Shown here: one piece after another, positions 50,292 to 60,571 of the stretch
Numbering within the stretch: the first letter of the stretch is position 1
How the letters are laid out: every line of letters begins with the position of its first letter
DNA from: Coriaria nepalensis
Lineage: Eukaryota; Streptophyta; Magnoliopsida; Cucurbitales; Coriariaceae
Reading direction: 5' to 3'
DNA: 64,000 nt
Assembly: GCA_027186245.1 (NCBI GenBank)
Contig: CP114492.1
Location: 9,018,501 to 9,082,500, forward strand
Made by a program: the position numbers and the translations under genes
The notes under the pieces: model-generated
What the model saw: the letters and a program-made list of their open reading frames with translations, nothing else
What the model was told of the DNA's origin: nothing
Database searches by the model: none

Positions 50292-50905
50292 ATGAAGATG
50301 GAGATAAAATCAAATGAAGAAGACAAAGAACACGATGAAGAAGATAAAAGAAAAAATTGAAGATGAAGATGAAGAAAATAAACGTGCTGCAAAAATAGAG
50401 TGAGAGAGGTGAATTGTTTTTTATTTTTTATTTTTTTAATTAATTGAAGAGTAAAAAGATTATTATATATATATTTAAATATTTTTATTTAAAAAGTCAA
50501 ATCTAGGAAGCCATTTTTACACCAAAATTTTTTGGTCGTTTAATTTTTTAAACAAAATTCTATTTGGGGCTAATTTCGTAAATACTCTAAAGTACATAAA
50601 ACTTATTGATTTGAAACCCCGAATCGGTATTGGACTTTTGTCCAGCCGTAGTCCAACTTAATATTGGACTGTCGGTACCTCTAACTAATTTCTTTTTTAA
50701 TGTTAGTTAGACTGGAAAGATGGAGCGAAAGTCCATGGGCCGTGTGTGTTGGACTGTGTATGGATGAGGCCCAATGTTTCTTCTTCCCAGTTTTGCAATC
50801 GACGCTTTCTTCTTCTTCTTCTCCAAGCTGAAGCCGCTATACTGGGAGAGAGCCAAAAACCAGAGTTCCTAAACATTTTAATACTGTAGATTGTTCGGGT
50901 TTGTA

Positions 50906-53271
50906 ATGGAGTTTGTTCTTGACGAAGGCAAGCAGCTCAATGATCAGTCCTCAACTCTTGTTCTGGTCCGTGCAAATTTTTCATTTAGGTTTCTACTTCT
51001 CGTCAACTCCCCCCCTTTTGTTTTATCTGAGAACTTTTTGCAGCCATTATTTTAGTTCTTGTAAGTCTATATGATTTTTTTGCTGAGAAATTTGTGAAGG
51101 ATAGTTGAGTATGCAGTCTCCGCAAGCTAAATTGTAGATTAGGAATCGATTTCTGTAATTACTTTGTTATGATTTCGTGATTCAGCCGGCGTTGTCGATT
51201 GGAAACGTGGGGCAGATAGCTGTGGATCTTTTAGTGTCGTCAACTAGAGCTGAGAGAGTCGGATATTTGGACGATCCATTTGTTCTTCCCTGTGTTGGAA
51301 ACGATGCTTATGAGCCGAATTCTCGTGGAGAACTCGCTCTTCCTCTTGAAGGTTCTTCAACTGCTTCAATGTTTTAACCATATCTGTTTCTGGAAAATGA
51401 AATGATGTTAACTTTCTATCTTTCTTCGTCTTACTTGGTTTGCAGCTTATGATTCGTCTTCTAAAGGGTCAACTTTTCTCCAGCAAAGATCTCCAGTTCT
51501 GAAGGTACTTTTTCTTCTTTTTTTTCAATGACTAATATAACTCGGAACTTAGCGTCTGCATTAATCTTTCCAGCTGACAATATGATCTCTGAATTGGAAG
51601 TAGCATAACTAGTTTGTGTACATACTTCCCTCCAATGTGTGTTGTTGATATACTTTATAGGGTTTGTCTAGGCAAATACCAATTACACTTGGAATTTACT
51701 TCGATCAGGTAATATGACAGTAAAGAAATTTTTAGAACTTAGAAAATTTTTTAAACTTAGGAAAATATTATCTCTGTTTCTGGTGCCCATGTGGGCTGCA
51801 CTTGGATATTGCCTCCGTCTTTTCGTTTGATATTCATTTGTAGAATGTCTGGGTCCTTACCTTGAGGACTTCTATTTCCTTAAAAAAATTTGTCCTACAG
51901 CAGGTGTGCTTTTGAGTTATGGATATGGATCATATAGGAAAACGTGTTTGTTATCTTTACTCTGCCCCCCCTAGTACCCTATATGTCATTTCTTTTAGAG
52001 GGAAGAAGGGTTGATCCTGATCTTGGTTTGCTTCTGTTATGATTTTCTGAGAAAGTATCACTTGCAGCAATATATATATGTATAAACTCTGACAAATAGG
52101 TGGTTCTGCAAACAGGGAAGGATGGTTGACTTTGCTAAGAATTTGGATGACTTTGTGGCTTCGAGTGGGAAGAAGGATGTTGTTGTGCTTTCTGGTTTAG
52201 ACTTTGGAATGTGGCAAAGAATTGATATGTCAAGGTACCACACACCAGTCTCATATTTGTTAGTCTCTGAAGCCTCGGAATTTTTTCTTACAGTAGATTC
52301 AAAAAGATAAAAATACCAAAAATCTCTAATTTCTAAGAAGTGAATGTCACAGAAGTGCTTACAATTCATGCATCCCATATTCAAACTCTGTTTTCTGATC
52401 ATCTTGGCAAACAGCTAGAGGGCTTTCTCTGTTATTGCAAATATGCTTATCTATATACATTTTATTCCTATCAGCGGTCCACAGATATATTACCTATCTA
52501 GCACCAATGACGATGGAACAGATGAACACTGTGAACAGCTGGGATGGAGGAGACGACAAGAGTTTGATCCTACTCAGACAAGTTTGATCCTACTCAAATG
52601 CCATTCTTGAAGATAAGTTGCCTTTGGAAGATGAACTTGAGGAAGAGGACTACTATTCAACTTTACCAATTGCTGCTCTTTTTACTTGTTTAAAGGTATG
52701 CCTCTGTACTTTGAAAACGCTTTGCTGTTGGCAAATCCTGACATGAAAATCACTTGGGAGAGAGAAGCAGAAATAATCAAGTAATGTTTAGGATGTTCTC
52801 GAGACCATTAAACTCAAGCATTTACAACATTGTGTTTATTTATTTACTTTTTCCCCTAATTTCTAGTTAAAAGAATTTTGAATTATTTGTTGTTATTCCT
52901 TCTTGTTCATCTTCTTTTTCACTTGTGTAATTGGATCAGTCCAGGGGTTTGAAGGTTACCTGCTTGTTATGCTACTGCTCAGAAGGCGACAATATACCTG
53001 ATGCTTTCCACTTGGCCGAGGCATCAAGAAAACTTCTGGGACTATCACCCTCTAACTTCTTAGGTAAGTTTTGCCTCCTTCAGTTTTTAACCGTTAAACT
53101 TAAAAACCATTCTTTATCTTTCATTCATCGATATAGTTATAGGAAAACGCTCATTGCTTAATTTTTCCCGTTATGTGCTTCTTCTGTTCAGGCAGCCAAG
53201 AAGGTAAATGGGTCATTCCATTTTCTTGGCAGAGTGTTTATGTGCCACCCCCAGATATGTCCATGTTATAG
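50906..53271 (+). pseudogene. PSMG2: Proteasome assembly chaperone 2 (PAC2/PSMG2) gene, broken in exon 5
   Basis: Seven exons: 50906-50965, 51186-51351, 51446-51504, 52116-52234, 52475-52695, 52940-53063 and 53192-53271. They encode a PAC2-family chaperone that helps assemble the 20S proteasome alpha ring (LPALSIGNVGQIAVDLLVSS, ERVGYLDDPFVLPC, KVTCLLCYCSEGDNIPDAFH, WVIPFSWQSVYVPPPDMSM). In exon 5, AGTTTGATCCTACTCA occurs twice (52561-52576 and 52581-52596), and family sequence expected after EFDPTQ is missing. The frame then hits TGA at 52608-52610. After that point another frame resumes conserved sequence (LPLEDELEEEDYYSTLPIAA) through exons 6 and 7, with intact splice sites. The current frame gives about 179 residues, whereas plant PAC2 has about 270-280. 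This could be a null allele, a recent pseudogene or an assembly error. Confidence 0.8.
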
Positions 53272-54902
53272 ACTCGCTGCCCCATTTTGACCAATGTTTT
53301 CGAGACTGACATATACATCTTGGCACAATTTCGAGTTATTCTCGACTTATTTTGAAGCCTTCCGTGTCCATATTTAATCTAGTTGCAGTTTGTTGCGATT
53401 TAGAGTTATGACAGCCGCTGTATCTGACCTTTTATTCCGAATTGGAGTTCTTGCGTTTGTAAAACATTTCTGATTGATACAAAATCTATGTGTAAAACTA
53501 GATCCGTGTTTTCACCGTTGGCTTTTATAACAAGTACTGGCTAAGAATGGATAAATTTACCTTTTTATCCATGTGTAGTTTGATTTGTACAAATTCACTC
53601 ATGTATAGTTTTGTCTATGTGCAATTAAAATGAGATTTTTTAATCTCTTGGATATTTTTTTATTATTTTTTCATCAATCTTTTATTATATTTTATTTTGC
53701 AATCCTTTTCATTTTTCATTTTTGGAAAAATAAAAATTAATATTAGAAAAGTCAAAACCCAATCCGATTTTTTGCAAAAAATTAGATCGAAACAAATTTT
53801 TTTTTTTTTTTTTACGTGAAATTGATTGAAGGAATCTGATTTCTTCGTGAAGTATTCAAATCTATTCGGTTGTTTCTTTATATGGAAAAATCAAATCAAT
53901 TGGATTTTGTTCTTTACGAAGAATTGAATCGATCTGATTAAATTTCTCGTAAAGAATCAGGTTGATTCGGTTTTAGAGACTCCACAAAGAAATCAAATTA
54001 TTTCAATATTTTTTCTCAAGAATTTGGATGGGATTTTTTTTTTATATTACTTTTATATTTTTCCAAAAATGAAAAACAACAATGGATTAGAAAATAGAAT
54101 AATAATTAAAATGAAATATTAATGATAAAAAAAAAATAAAAAATTTCATTTAAATTATACATATAATAAAAAAAATATACTTTAGACTAAATTTATATAA
54201 ATCAAAGTATATATAAATTAAAAAGTAAATTTACGGGATAAGAAATATATATATATATATATATATATATACTTTTATTAATGAAATCTTCTGGGCAAAT
54301 GTGTGACATATAATTATTTTTAAAAGAATTCAATTTTGGAGTGAAAATTTTTAATTATTTATAGAATTTATCGGATGAACTGTGTTAAGGTTATGAGAGA
54401 GCTGATGGACATCAAACGCACGTATTGCATTTTTGCCTAACAATATGACATGGCAGCAGATGTGGCTTTTGAAATGGATCTGGTCAGAGAGATCAATCCA
54501 AGGGCAAGTGAAAAGACACTAAAAAAAACCGTGCTTTACGCATGCCTTTATCTATGAGACAAGATATCCTTCAAATGTGGACTAGTGGCTGCTCATAAAT
54601 TTATATTATAATGTCGAAGGTCTAAACTATAGGATTGAACATGGGTTGACTTTACGTTGCCGCTAAAAGACACTTAAAATATAACAATGAAAATCTCATG
54701 CTCTTCATGATTTGTACTACAATAACTTGACGTTTGGTTTTCCGTCAAAAAAGTTCTTAAGCCCTCAACAAACTTTCCACGTCAATAAGAACAGCAGCCG
54801 TTAGTTTTCATCCTCTACCTCCTACACGGGTTCAAATATTACTTCTACGAACCCCAGCTTCCAAGGGTCGAAAAGCTCTAAGCAAAAATAATAACCATAA
54901 GA
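53272..54902. other. AT-rich spacer and CYP74 promoter
   Basis: T-run near 53801-53814, A- and T-runs from 53640 to 54230, then a TA microsatellite. No gene was seen. CCACGTCA at 54778-54785 is a G-box/ACGT-core-like sequence near the CYP74 start. Confidence 0.45.
54245..54271. repeat. TA microsatellite
   Basis: About thirteen TA units in the spacer upstream of the CYP74 gene. Confidence 0.9.
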
Positions 54903-56369
54903 ATGTCTTCTTCTTCTTCTTCTTCTTCTTCTTCCTCCTCTTCCGAACTACCTTTAAAGGCCATTCCCGGCGATTATGGGCTTCCTTTATTCGGCCCAAT
55001 CAGAGACCGTCTCGACTACTTTTACAACCAAGGCGAGGATGAGTTCTTCCGTTCACGAATCCGCCACCACAGCTCCACCGTCTTCCGAACCAACATGCCG
55101 CCAGGTCCGTTCATATCATCTAATCCAAAAGTCATAGCCGTCCTCGACGCCGTTAGCTTCGCAGTTCTCTTAGACAACTCCAAGATCGAGAAACGAGACG
55201 TCCTTGACGGAACTTTCATGCCGTCGACCTCCTTCACCGGGAACTACCGCGCATGTGCATTTCTAGACCCGTCCGAACCAGACCACAAAGATCTCAAAAG
55301 CTTCTTCCTCTCTATTCTCGCCTCTAACCACCACACTTTCCTCCCTCTCTTCCGTACCTCCTTATCCGAGCTCTTCAGCGAGCTAGAAGATCAAGTGTCG
55401 GATACGAAACGCCAAGCAAATTTCAACACAATCAGTGACAGTATGGCCTTCGCATTCGTTTTCCGGATCATCTGCGGCCAAAAGCTGTCAGACCCAAAGT
55501 TGCAGTCAGAAGCTCCGAAAATGATCGACAAATGGCTCATATGCCAGCTCGCTCCGCTCGGAACCCTAGGTTTACCGAAGATATTCAAAATCCTAGACGA
55601 CTTGTCGTTGCGCACGATCAAGTTTCCATTCCTTCTGGTTAAAAAAGATTACGAGAAGCTCTACGACATGTTCTACTCGTCGGCGAGCTCTGTTCTGGAC
55701 GAAGCAGAGAGTAAGTTCAAAATCCAGCGAGAAAAAGCGTGCCATAATTTGGTCTTTCTCGCCGGTTTTAATGCATATGGCGGGATGAAAATTATGTTTC
55801 CCTCCCTAATCAAGTGGGTTGGATCAACAGGCGATACTTTACACCGTCAGCTGGCCGATGAGATCAGGACCGTTTTTAAAGCGGAAGGCGGACTCACTCT
55901 ACGTGCGCTGGATAAGCTAACTTTGACTAAATCCGTAGTGTACGAGTTTCTAAGAATTGACCCACCGGTTCCGTACCAGTACGGGAAGGCGAAGAAGGAT
56001 ATGGTGGTCAAGAGTCATGACGCGGCGTACGAGATCAAGAAGGGCGAGATGATCTTTGGATATCAGCCGTTCGCTACGAAGGATCCGAAGGTTTTCGAGA
56101 ACCCTGATGATTTTGTGGGCCATAGGTTTGTAGGGGAGGAGGGAGAAAAGCTGTTGAAGTACGTTTATTGGTCGAATGGACGAGAGACGGATGATCCGAC
56201 GGCGGAGAATAAACAGTGTCCGGGGAAGAATCTGGTGGTGCTTCTATGTAGAGTTATGTTGGCGGAGTTTTTCCTCCGTTACGATACGTTTACGTTCGAG
56301 ACGAAGAAGACGCTGGGATCGGCGGCGGTGACAGTGATCTTCAAGTCATTGACCAAGGCGACTAGCTAG
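54903..56369 (+). CDS. CYP74-family cytochrome P450 (allene oxide synthase-like)
   Basis: Intronless, 488 residues. CYP74 enzymes rearrange fatty acid hydroperoxides without O2 or reductase: allene oxide synthase (jasmonate route), hydroperoxide lyase or divinyl ether synthase. The start is a 14-residue run of Ser with one early Met, then LPLKAIPGDYGLPLFGPIRD; no long transit peptide is visible. Family marks: TVFRTNMPPGPF, the FNAYGGMKIMFP I-helix segment that replaces the oxygen-binding motif, EFLRIDPPVPYQYGKAKKD, FGYQPFATKDPKVF, and heme ligand C439 in NKQCPGKNL. The GGMK form leans to AOS over HPL. Many AOS have NKQCAGKD, so CPGKN is a variant. Product specificity is uncertain; a 9-AOS/CYP74C-like enzyme is also possible. 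The upstream spacer has an ACGT core but no clear jasmonate element. Confidence 0.9.
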   Translation: MSSSSSSSSSSSSSELPLKAIPGDYGLPLFGPIRDRLDYFYNQGEDEFFRSRIRHHSSTVFRTNMPPGPFISSNPKVIAVLDAVSFAVLLDNSKIEKRDVLDGTFMPSTSFTGNYRACAFLDPSEPDHKDLKSFFLSILASNHHTFLPLFRTSLSELFSELEDQVSDTKRQANFNTISDSMAFAFVFRIICGQKLSDPKLQSEAPKMIDKWLICQLAPLGTLGLPKIFKILDDLSLRTIKFPFLLVKKDYEKLYDMFYSSASSVLDEAESKFKIQREKACHNLVFLAGFNAYGGMKIMFPSLIKWVGSTGDTLHRQLADEIRTVFKAEGGLTLRALDKLTLTKSVVYEFLRIDPPVPYQYGKAKKDMVVKSHDAAYEIKKGEMIFGYQPFATKDPKVFENPDDFVGHRFVGEEGEKLLKYVYWSNGRETDDPTAENKQCPGKNLVVLLCRVMLAEFFLRYDTFTFETKKTLGSAAVTVIFKSLTKATS

Positions 56370-58780
56370 TACTTTCTGACAGACTGAGAGAGTTCACGAG
56401 TGCAGGTAGGAGGCGATTCTATCTGTTACTTATTTAGACTCGAGCATAGCTGATTAGTGACATGAAATTATAGATTAATAATCTCTGCCAGTGGTTGATG
56501 GGTGGGCGGGTTTGTGATCAACTTTGGAATAATATGACTGTGTTTTTTATTTTTATTTTTATTTTTATTTTTATTTTTATTTTTACAATTTTTATTTATT
56601 TGTTTGTATTTGATATTTTTAAATATATTTGTGTATCTTAAAAAAGAATGAAGAAATTAAAACCAATGAAAGGTGAGTTGATCGATTGTGATGGGTATAG
56701 ATTAAATACTGACAGGATTATGAACGTGAAGATCAAGAACAAGTAGCGATAAGAACTATTGAATCATTATTCGTGTTTCATGTCTCAATTATTGTCTTCT
56801 TCCTATGGGTCACTAGCTAGGTAGGTACGTAACGACAATGTTGTCTGTAAAATTACATGTTGGGGGAATGAACTATCGACATTTGCATGATGGATTTAAA
56901 TATTGCATGCATATCGCTAGCTGTTTTTGCATGCAGTGACTACTACTATGAAGATAACTTAGATGAGTAATGGGGAGACCCAATTCAATTGCCAACTAAA
57001 ACGGGATTTTCTTTTTCTGTGAGGCAAATTGAAGGCAATATTCAACTATCTGTGTTCATTTGCAGCATGACAGTCAATCTTTTTGAGTATTTGTAAGTAG
57101 GCCATTTTGAATAGTGAACCATTTCTTACAAGTAAGTATCTGATCATGGTGAACCGGATACTTACTTTAGTAATTGAAGAAAATATGGAGTCTATCTTTG
57201 AACTTACTCATGAACAGAGCTTGTTTCAGCCATTACTTTCTGGAAACTTATTCATGTCTTTACTCATCATTTTTTTTTTCCATTGCAGTGTTCATGAGAG
57301 AAGAGGGGTCAAATTATTCCCATCTTGAGTTTTTTTGTTTTTGTTTTATTTGTTATTTTTAATTTTTTCAAATTTGTAATATGCAAAATGAATTTGAAGT
57401 TGAAGCAATGAAAGATGCATGAAGAAGGGATGATTTGGATTGAGAATAAAAGAATAATGTTCATTGTTCCTCCTTCTCCTCCTCCTTATTCTTCTTCTAC
57501 TTCCTCCTCCACACGCATTAGTAGTCTCATCTCATCACCACATAATAGAGAGAAGAAGATCACTTGCACTGGTTGGAATATTCCAGATGTTTCTATTTTC
57601 TATATAATTATGATGTTCTTGTACGAACATGTATAGTAGTCTAGTAGACTACTGTTTTGATTTGATTCTTTGTAATCTTCTTGTTTCATCATCCATCATG
57701 CAATTGTTCAATACTCATTGGTCATTGCTATATGTAATGTAATAATTAGGAATGCATGTTGTTGACTGGATGAGTATATATTCTTCAGACAATTCATCGT
57801 CATCAAGAACAAACAAAAACAAAAAAAAAAAACTTGTTTTGTTTTCATAATTTTTGTGTTTATTTTTGTTACTTGTTGTTGATTACTAAGAACTTCTTCC
57901 CACCCATGAATCCAGAAAGTATAACCCCAACTTTATGCTCTTCTATAATGCCGAAATAAGTGATTAAGAATCAATTCTATGTAATATATATATATATGAA
58001 TATAAAAATTAGTTGATTGCGTTAAGCTATATATTAGCTAATGGATCAATTCCAAATGATGCTTATACTCTATATCTTCTTAGCTTTCCATGTTATAAGG
58101 ACTACTCATTATATAAGATACTCTCTTTATGTAGGGTCCACAATAGTTTCATTTTTTTTTTATTAAAAAAAAGTACCTCATAATAATTATGTATGGATGG
58201 ATCATCAAGCTTCATGATTGTCATTTATTATATAAATTTAACTTTTTTTTATTTTTATTTTTTTTACTAAATAACTTAGATTATAATTAATTTTTATTTA
58301 ATTTCAACTATTAATTTATATCGAGTGCAATATTTTGTTGATCTAACAAAAAAAAATATTTAACAAAATTATGAATAATTAAATAATTTATGGTTTAGTA
58401 ATTAAGTGAAGAAAAAAAAATCGTATATATTCTTTCTTTGTTACGTAGGGCTTGGCCATTGCCCACAAAAATAATAAAAATAAATAATAAATAATAAATA
58501 ATAAATAATAATAGGACATGGCCCAATTAAGATGAGTCACGGCCTAATAACTAACTCCTTTTTCCCTCCACAAGTGGGGTCTGGGGATTCCAAAATTCCA
58601 ACACCAAGCATTAATTCTCTCTCGTTGCTTCACTTACAAGCTAAACCCAAACATAAACTCTAATCCTATTGATTAATCACCAACTCCTAATCCTAATCAC
58701 ACCGTTTTCCCACCAACATAAATACAACTTCCCCTCCGCCATTTTCACACCTTCCCTCCCAAAGTCAAACAAGAAAAACG
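56370..58780. other. Spacer between CYP74 and DC1 genes
   Basis: TTTTTA repeat at 56543-56585, a (CTT/CTC) pyrimidine tract at 57469-57510, TA and poly-A runs, and (AAT)n near 58480-58511. Open frames at 57107-57636 read as low-complexity or Ser-rich peptides with no recognisable family. An unspliced non-coding RNA cannot be excluded. Confidence 0.45.
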
Positions 58781-59503
58781 ATGAAATACAACGAGATCTC
58801 CCATTTCAGTCATCCTCAACACAAGCTCAAGTTCGAATACTCGGAGTCGCCGTTCAAATGCGACGGTTGCAAGGAAGCCGGAATTGGATCTCGCTACAAA
58901 TGCACGATGTGCGATTTTGATCTCCACCTCCACTGCGCGATCCCTTCCCCTTCGATCTCCCACCCTTTCTACACCAAATGCTCGTTCCAGTTCCTCTCTC
59001 GCCCTCCAGGCAACGCTCCTCGCTACTGCAACGCTTGCGAGAAGGACGTCCATGGCTTCCTCTACCACTGCAAATCATGCGGCTTCGATCTTCACCCTTG
59101 CTGCGCCAAGCTTCCGATGGTGCTCAACGACGGCGAGGTGAAGCTCTATCTGTACCGGAAAGTGAGTTCGGCTTGTCACCGGTGTGGACGGAAGGGGAGG
59201 AGCTGGAGTTATAGGTCCGACTGTAAGAGGTATAATCTTCATGTGGCGTGCGTGAGGGAGATGCTGGTGGAGAGCTGGCATGAAATTTATGGAACAGGAG
59301 GGGGTGGAAGTAGAAGATTGGAGAAGAATTGGGTGCCGAGTTTGAAAAATACTTTGCAGAGTCATCATAGTAAGGGCAAGGGGAAGGTCAGCAAGTGCTG
59401 TGATATGGCGGGATTGGCTGTGCAGTTTGTGATCTCTGCCGTTCTTGGAGATCCGACGGCTCTAATTGCCGGCGTGATTGGGTCCTTGATGTCCAAAGGA
59501 TGA
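58781..59503 (+). CDS. DC1-domain Cys/His-rich protein
   Basis: Intronless, 240 residues. Three divergent C1 (DC1) zinc modules: HxxHPQHxLKF...CDGCKEAGIGSRYKCTMCD, then FxLHLHCAIPS; a second with YCNACEKDVHGFLYHC then KSCGFDLHPCCAKLP; and a partial third with CHRCGRKGRSWSYRSDC, then NLHVACVREML. The C-terminus has a hydrophobic stretch (MAGLAVQFVISAVLGDPTAL then IAGVIGSLM), about residues 207-238, which may form a membrane or amphipathic anchor. Family members are stress- or pathogen-responsive and bind zinc; enzymatic function is unknown. A short leader precedes an ATG in good context. Confidence 0.88.
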   Translation: MKYNEISHFSHPQHKLKFEYSESPFKCDGCKEAGIGSRYKCTMCDFDLHLHCAIPSPSISHPFYTKCSFQFLSRPPGNAPRYCNACEKDVHGFLYHCKSCGFDLHPCCAKLPMVLNDGEVKLYLYRKVSSACHRCGRKGRSWSYRSDCKRYNLHVACVREMLVESWHEIYGTGGGGSRRLEKNWVPSLKNTLQSHHSKGKGKVSKCCDMAGLAVQFVISAVLGDPTALIAGVIGSLMSKG

Positions 59504-60248
59504 TGAAACTACGGTTGATGGTGCGGGTTGCAGGGGGTGCTGTGGTGGTTGTGTTTGTAGGCGATGATTATGGGGGGAAGTGTGGTAAAATCAAAAATGG
59601 TTAAACGTAGTTTCGCAAGTAATTGTTACTGTAAAGTCCAATAATGTGAATAAATTTCTCTGGTGAAGCAGCGATCTTATTAGGACAAAAAGAGATCTAA
59701 TTACGGGATTAACAGCATCATCGGTGGTGGCCTGAGAGATAGTTTATACACGAGATTAATCGGATCTTAATAATCATGATCTTTTTAATTAGTCTGAATA
59801 TTTTTCGGAATGACGAAAAAAAAAGAAAGTAAGGGATTAATTAACTTGAAAATGTATTAGTTCTTATTAAACTGAATTATAATTAGATATAGATTTAATC
59901 CTGATTTTCTAAACATTAATATTCACTTTGACTATCAAAATGTCTCATCCTTTTTGTCAAGGAATGAAGGAGAATGAGCTCCGTACTGGTGCAACATCCA
60001 GTAACATGCTCAGAGACCATAAAAATGGGTGGGAGCCCAAAACACGAACAGATGAACCAAAATGGTGATAGGTATCTTCTCTTCTGTGTATTGTCAAGGT
60101 TCATCCTGTGTTTTTAGTTAACAATGAAGAGCCAAAATTTGTATTATCTTTTGGTCCTTGGAGTCAAATTTGTAACTTTATAAATTTACTTATCAACTTA
60201 CATTAAAGATATCCGGTACCGTATATATTTTCTAAAAAATTCAGGATG
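59504..60248. other. DC1 3' region, no further gene
   Basis: A likely 3' UTR near 59640, then AT-rich DNA. The - strand open frame near 59916-60104 has no recognisable product. Confidence 0.45.
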
Positions 60249-60358
60249 CAAAAATTGATCCACAAGCACTATGTTCGTGATTCATCATGCTTTTGACCGG
60301 TGAAAAATTGATCCACAAATGATATGTTTGTGATTCATCATGATGTCTTTGATCGGTG
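60249..60358. repeat. Tandem duplication, unit about 55 bp
   Basis: Two near-identical units (60249-60302 and 60303-60358) each contain AAAAATTGATCCACAA, a ATGTT(C/T)GTGATTCATCAT segment and TTTGA(C/T)CGGTGA. They sit downstream of the DUF547 gene. The GGTGA/GACCGGT steps make the second unit partly palindromic. No known function. Confidence 0.75.
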
Positions 60359-60571
60359 ACCGGTCATACTCGGTCTTCGATTTATGCAATAAAAACAAAT
60401 GATTATGGAGTGTTAGGATTTGGCCGGAAAACCTCATCGTATGATAAATTCAGTAGGGTGGATTCCGGGAGTTTTTGGGTACTCTACGAGAGCAAAAATC
60501 ATAAAAGAACAAAAATAATTAATTAGAAAATAAAAAAATGAAGGATGTAAAATAAATTGAACAGTAGGATT

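Noticed and set aside
57107..57636. Frames of 62-73 residues between CYP74 and DC1
   Set aside because: Low-complexity translation and no splice-supported extension; insufficient evidence for a gene.
58745..59368. Several antisense and alternate frames over the DC1 gene
   Set aside because: Overlap the well-supported DC1 protein; the C/H spacing is found only in the 58781-59503 frame.
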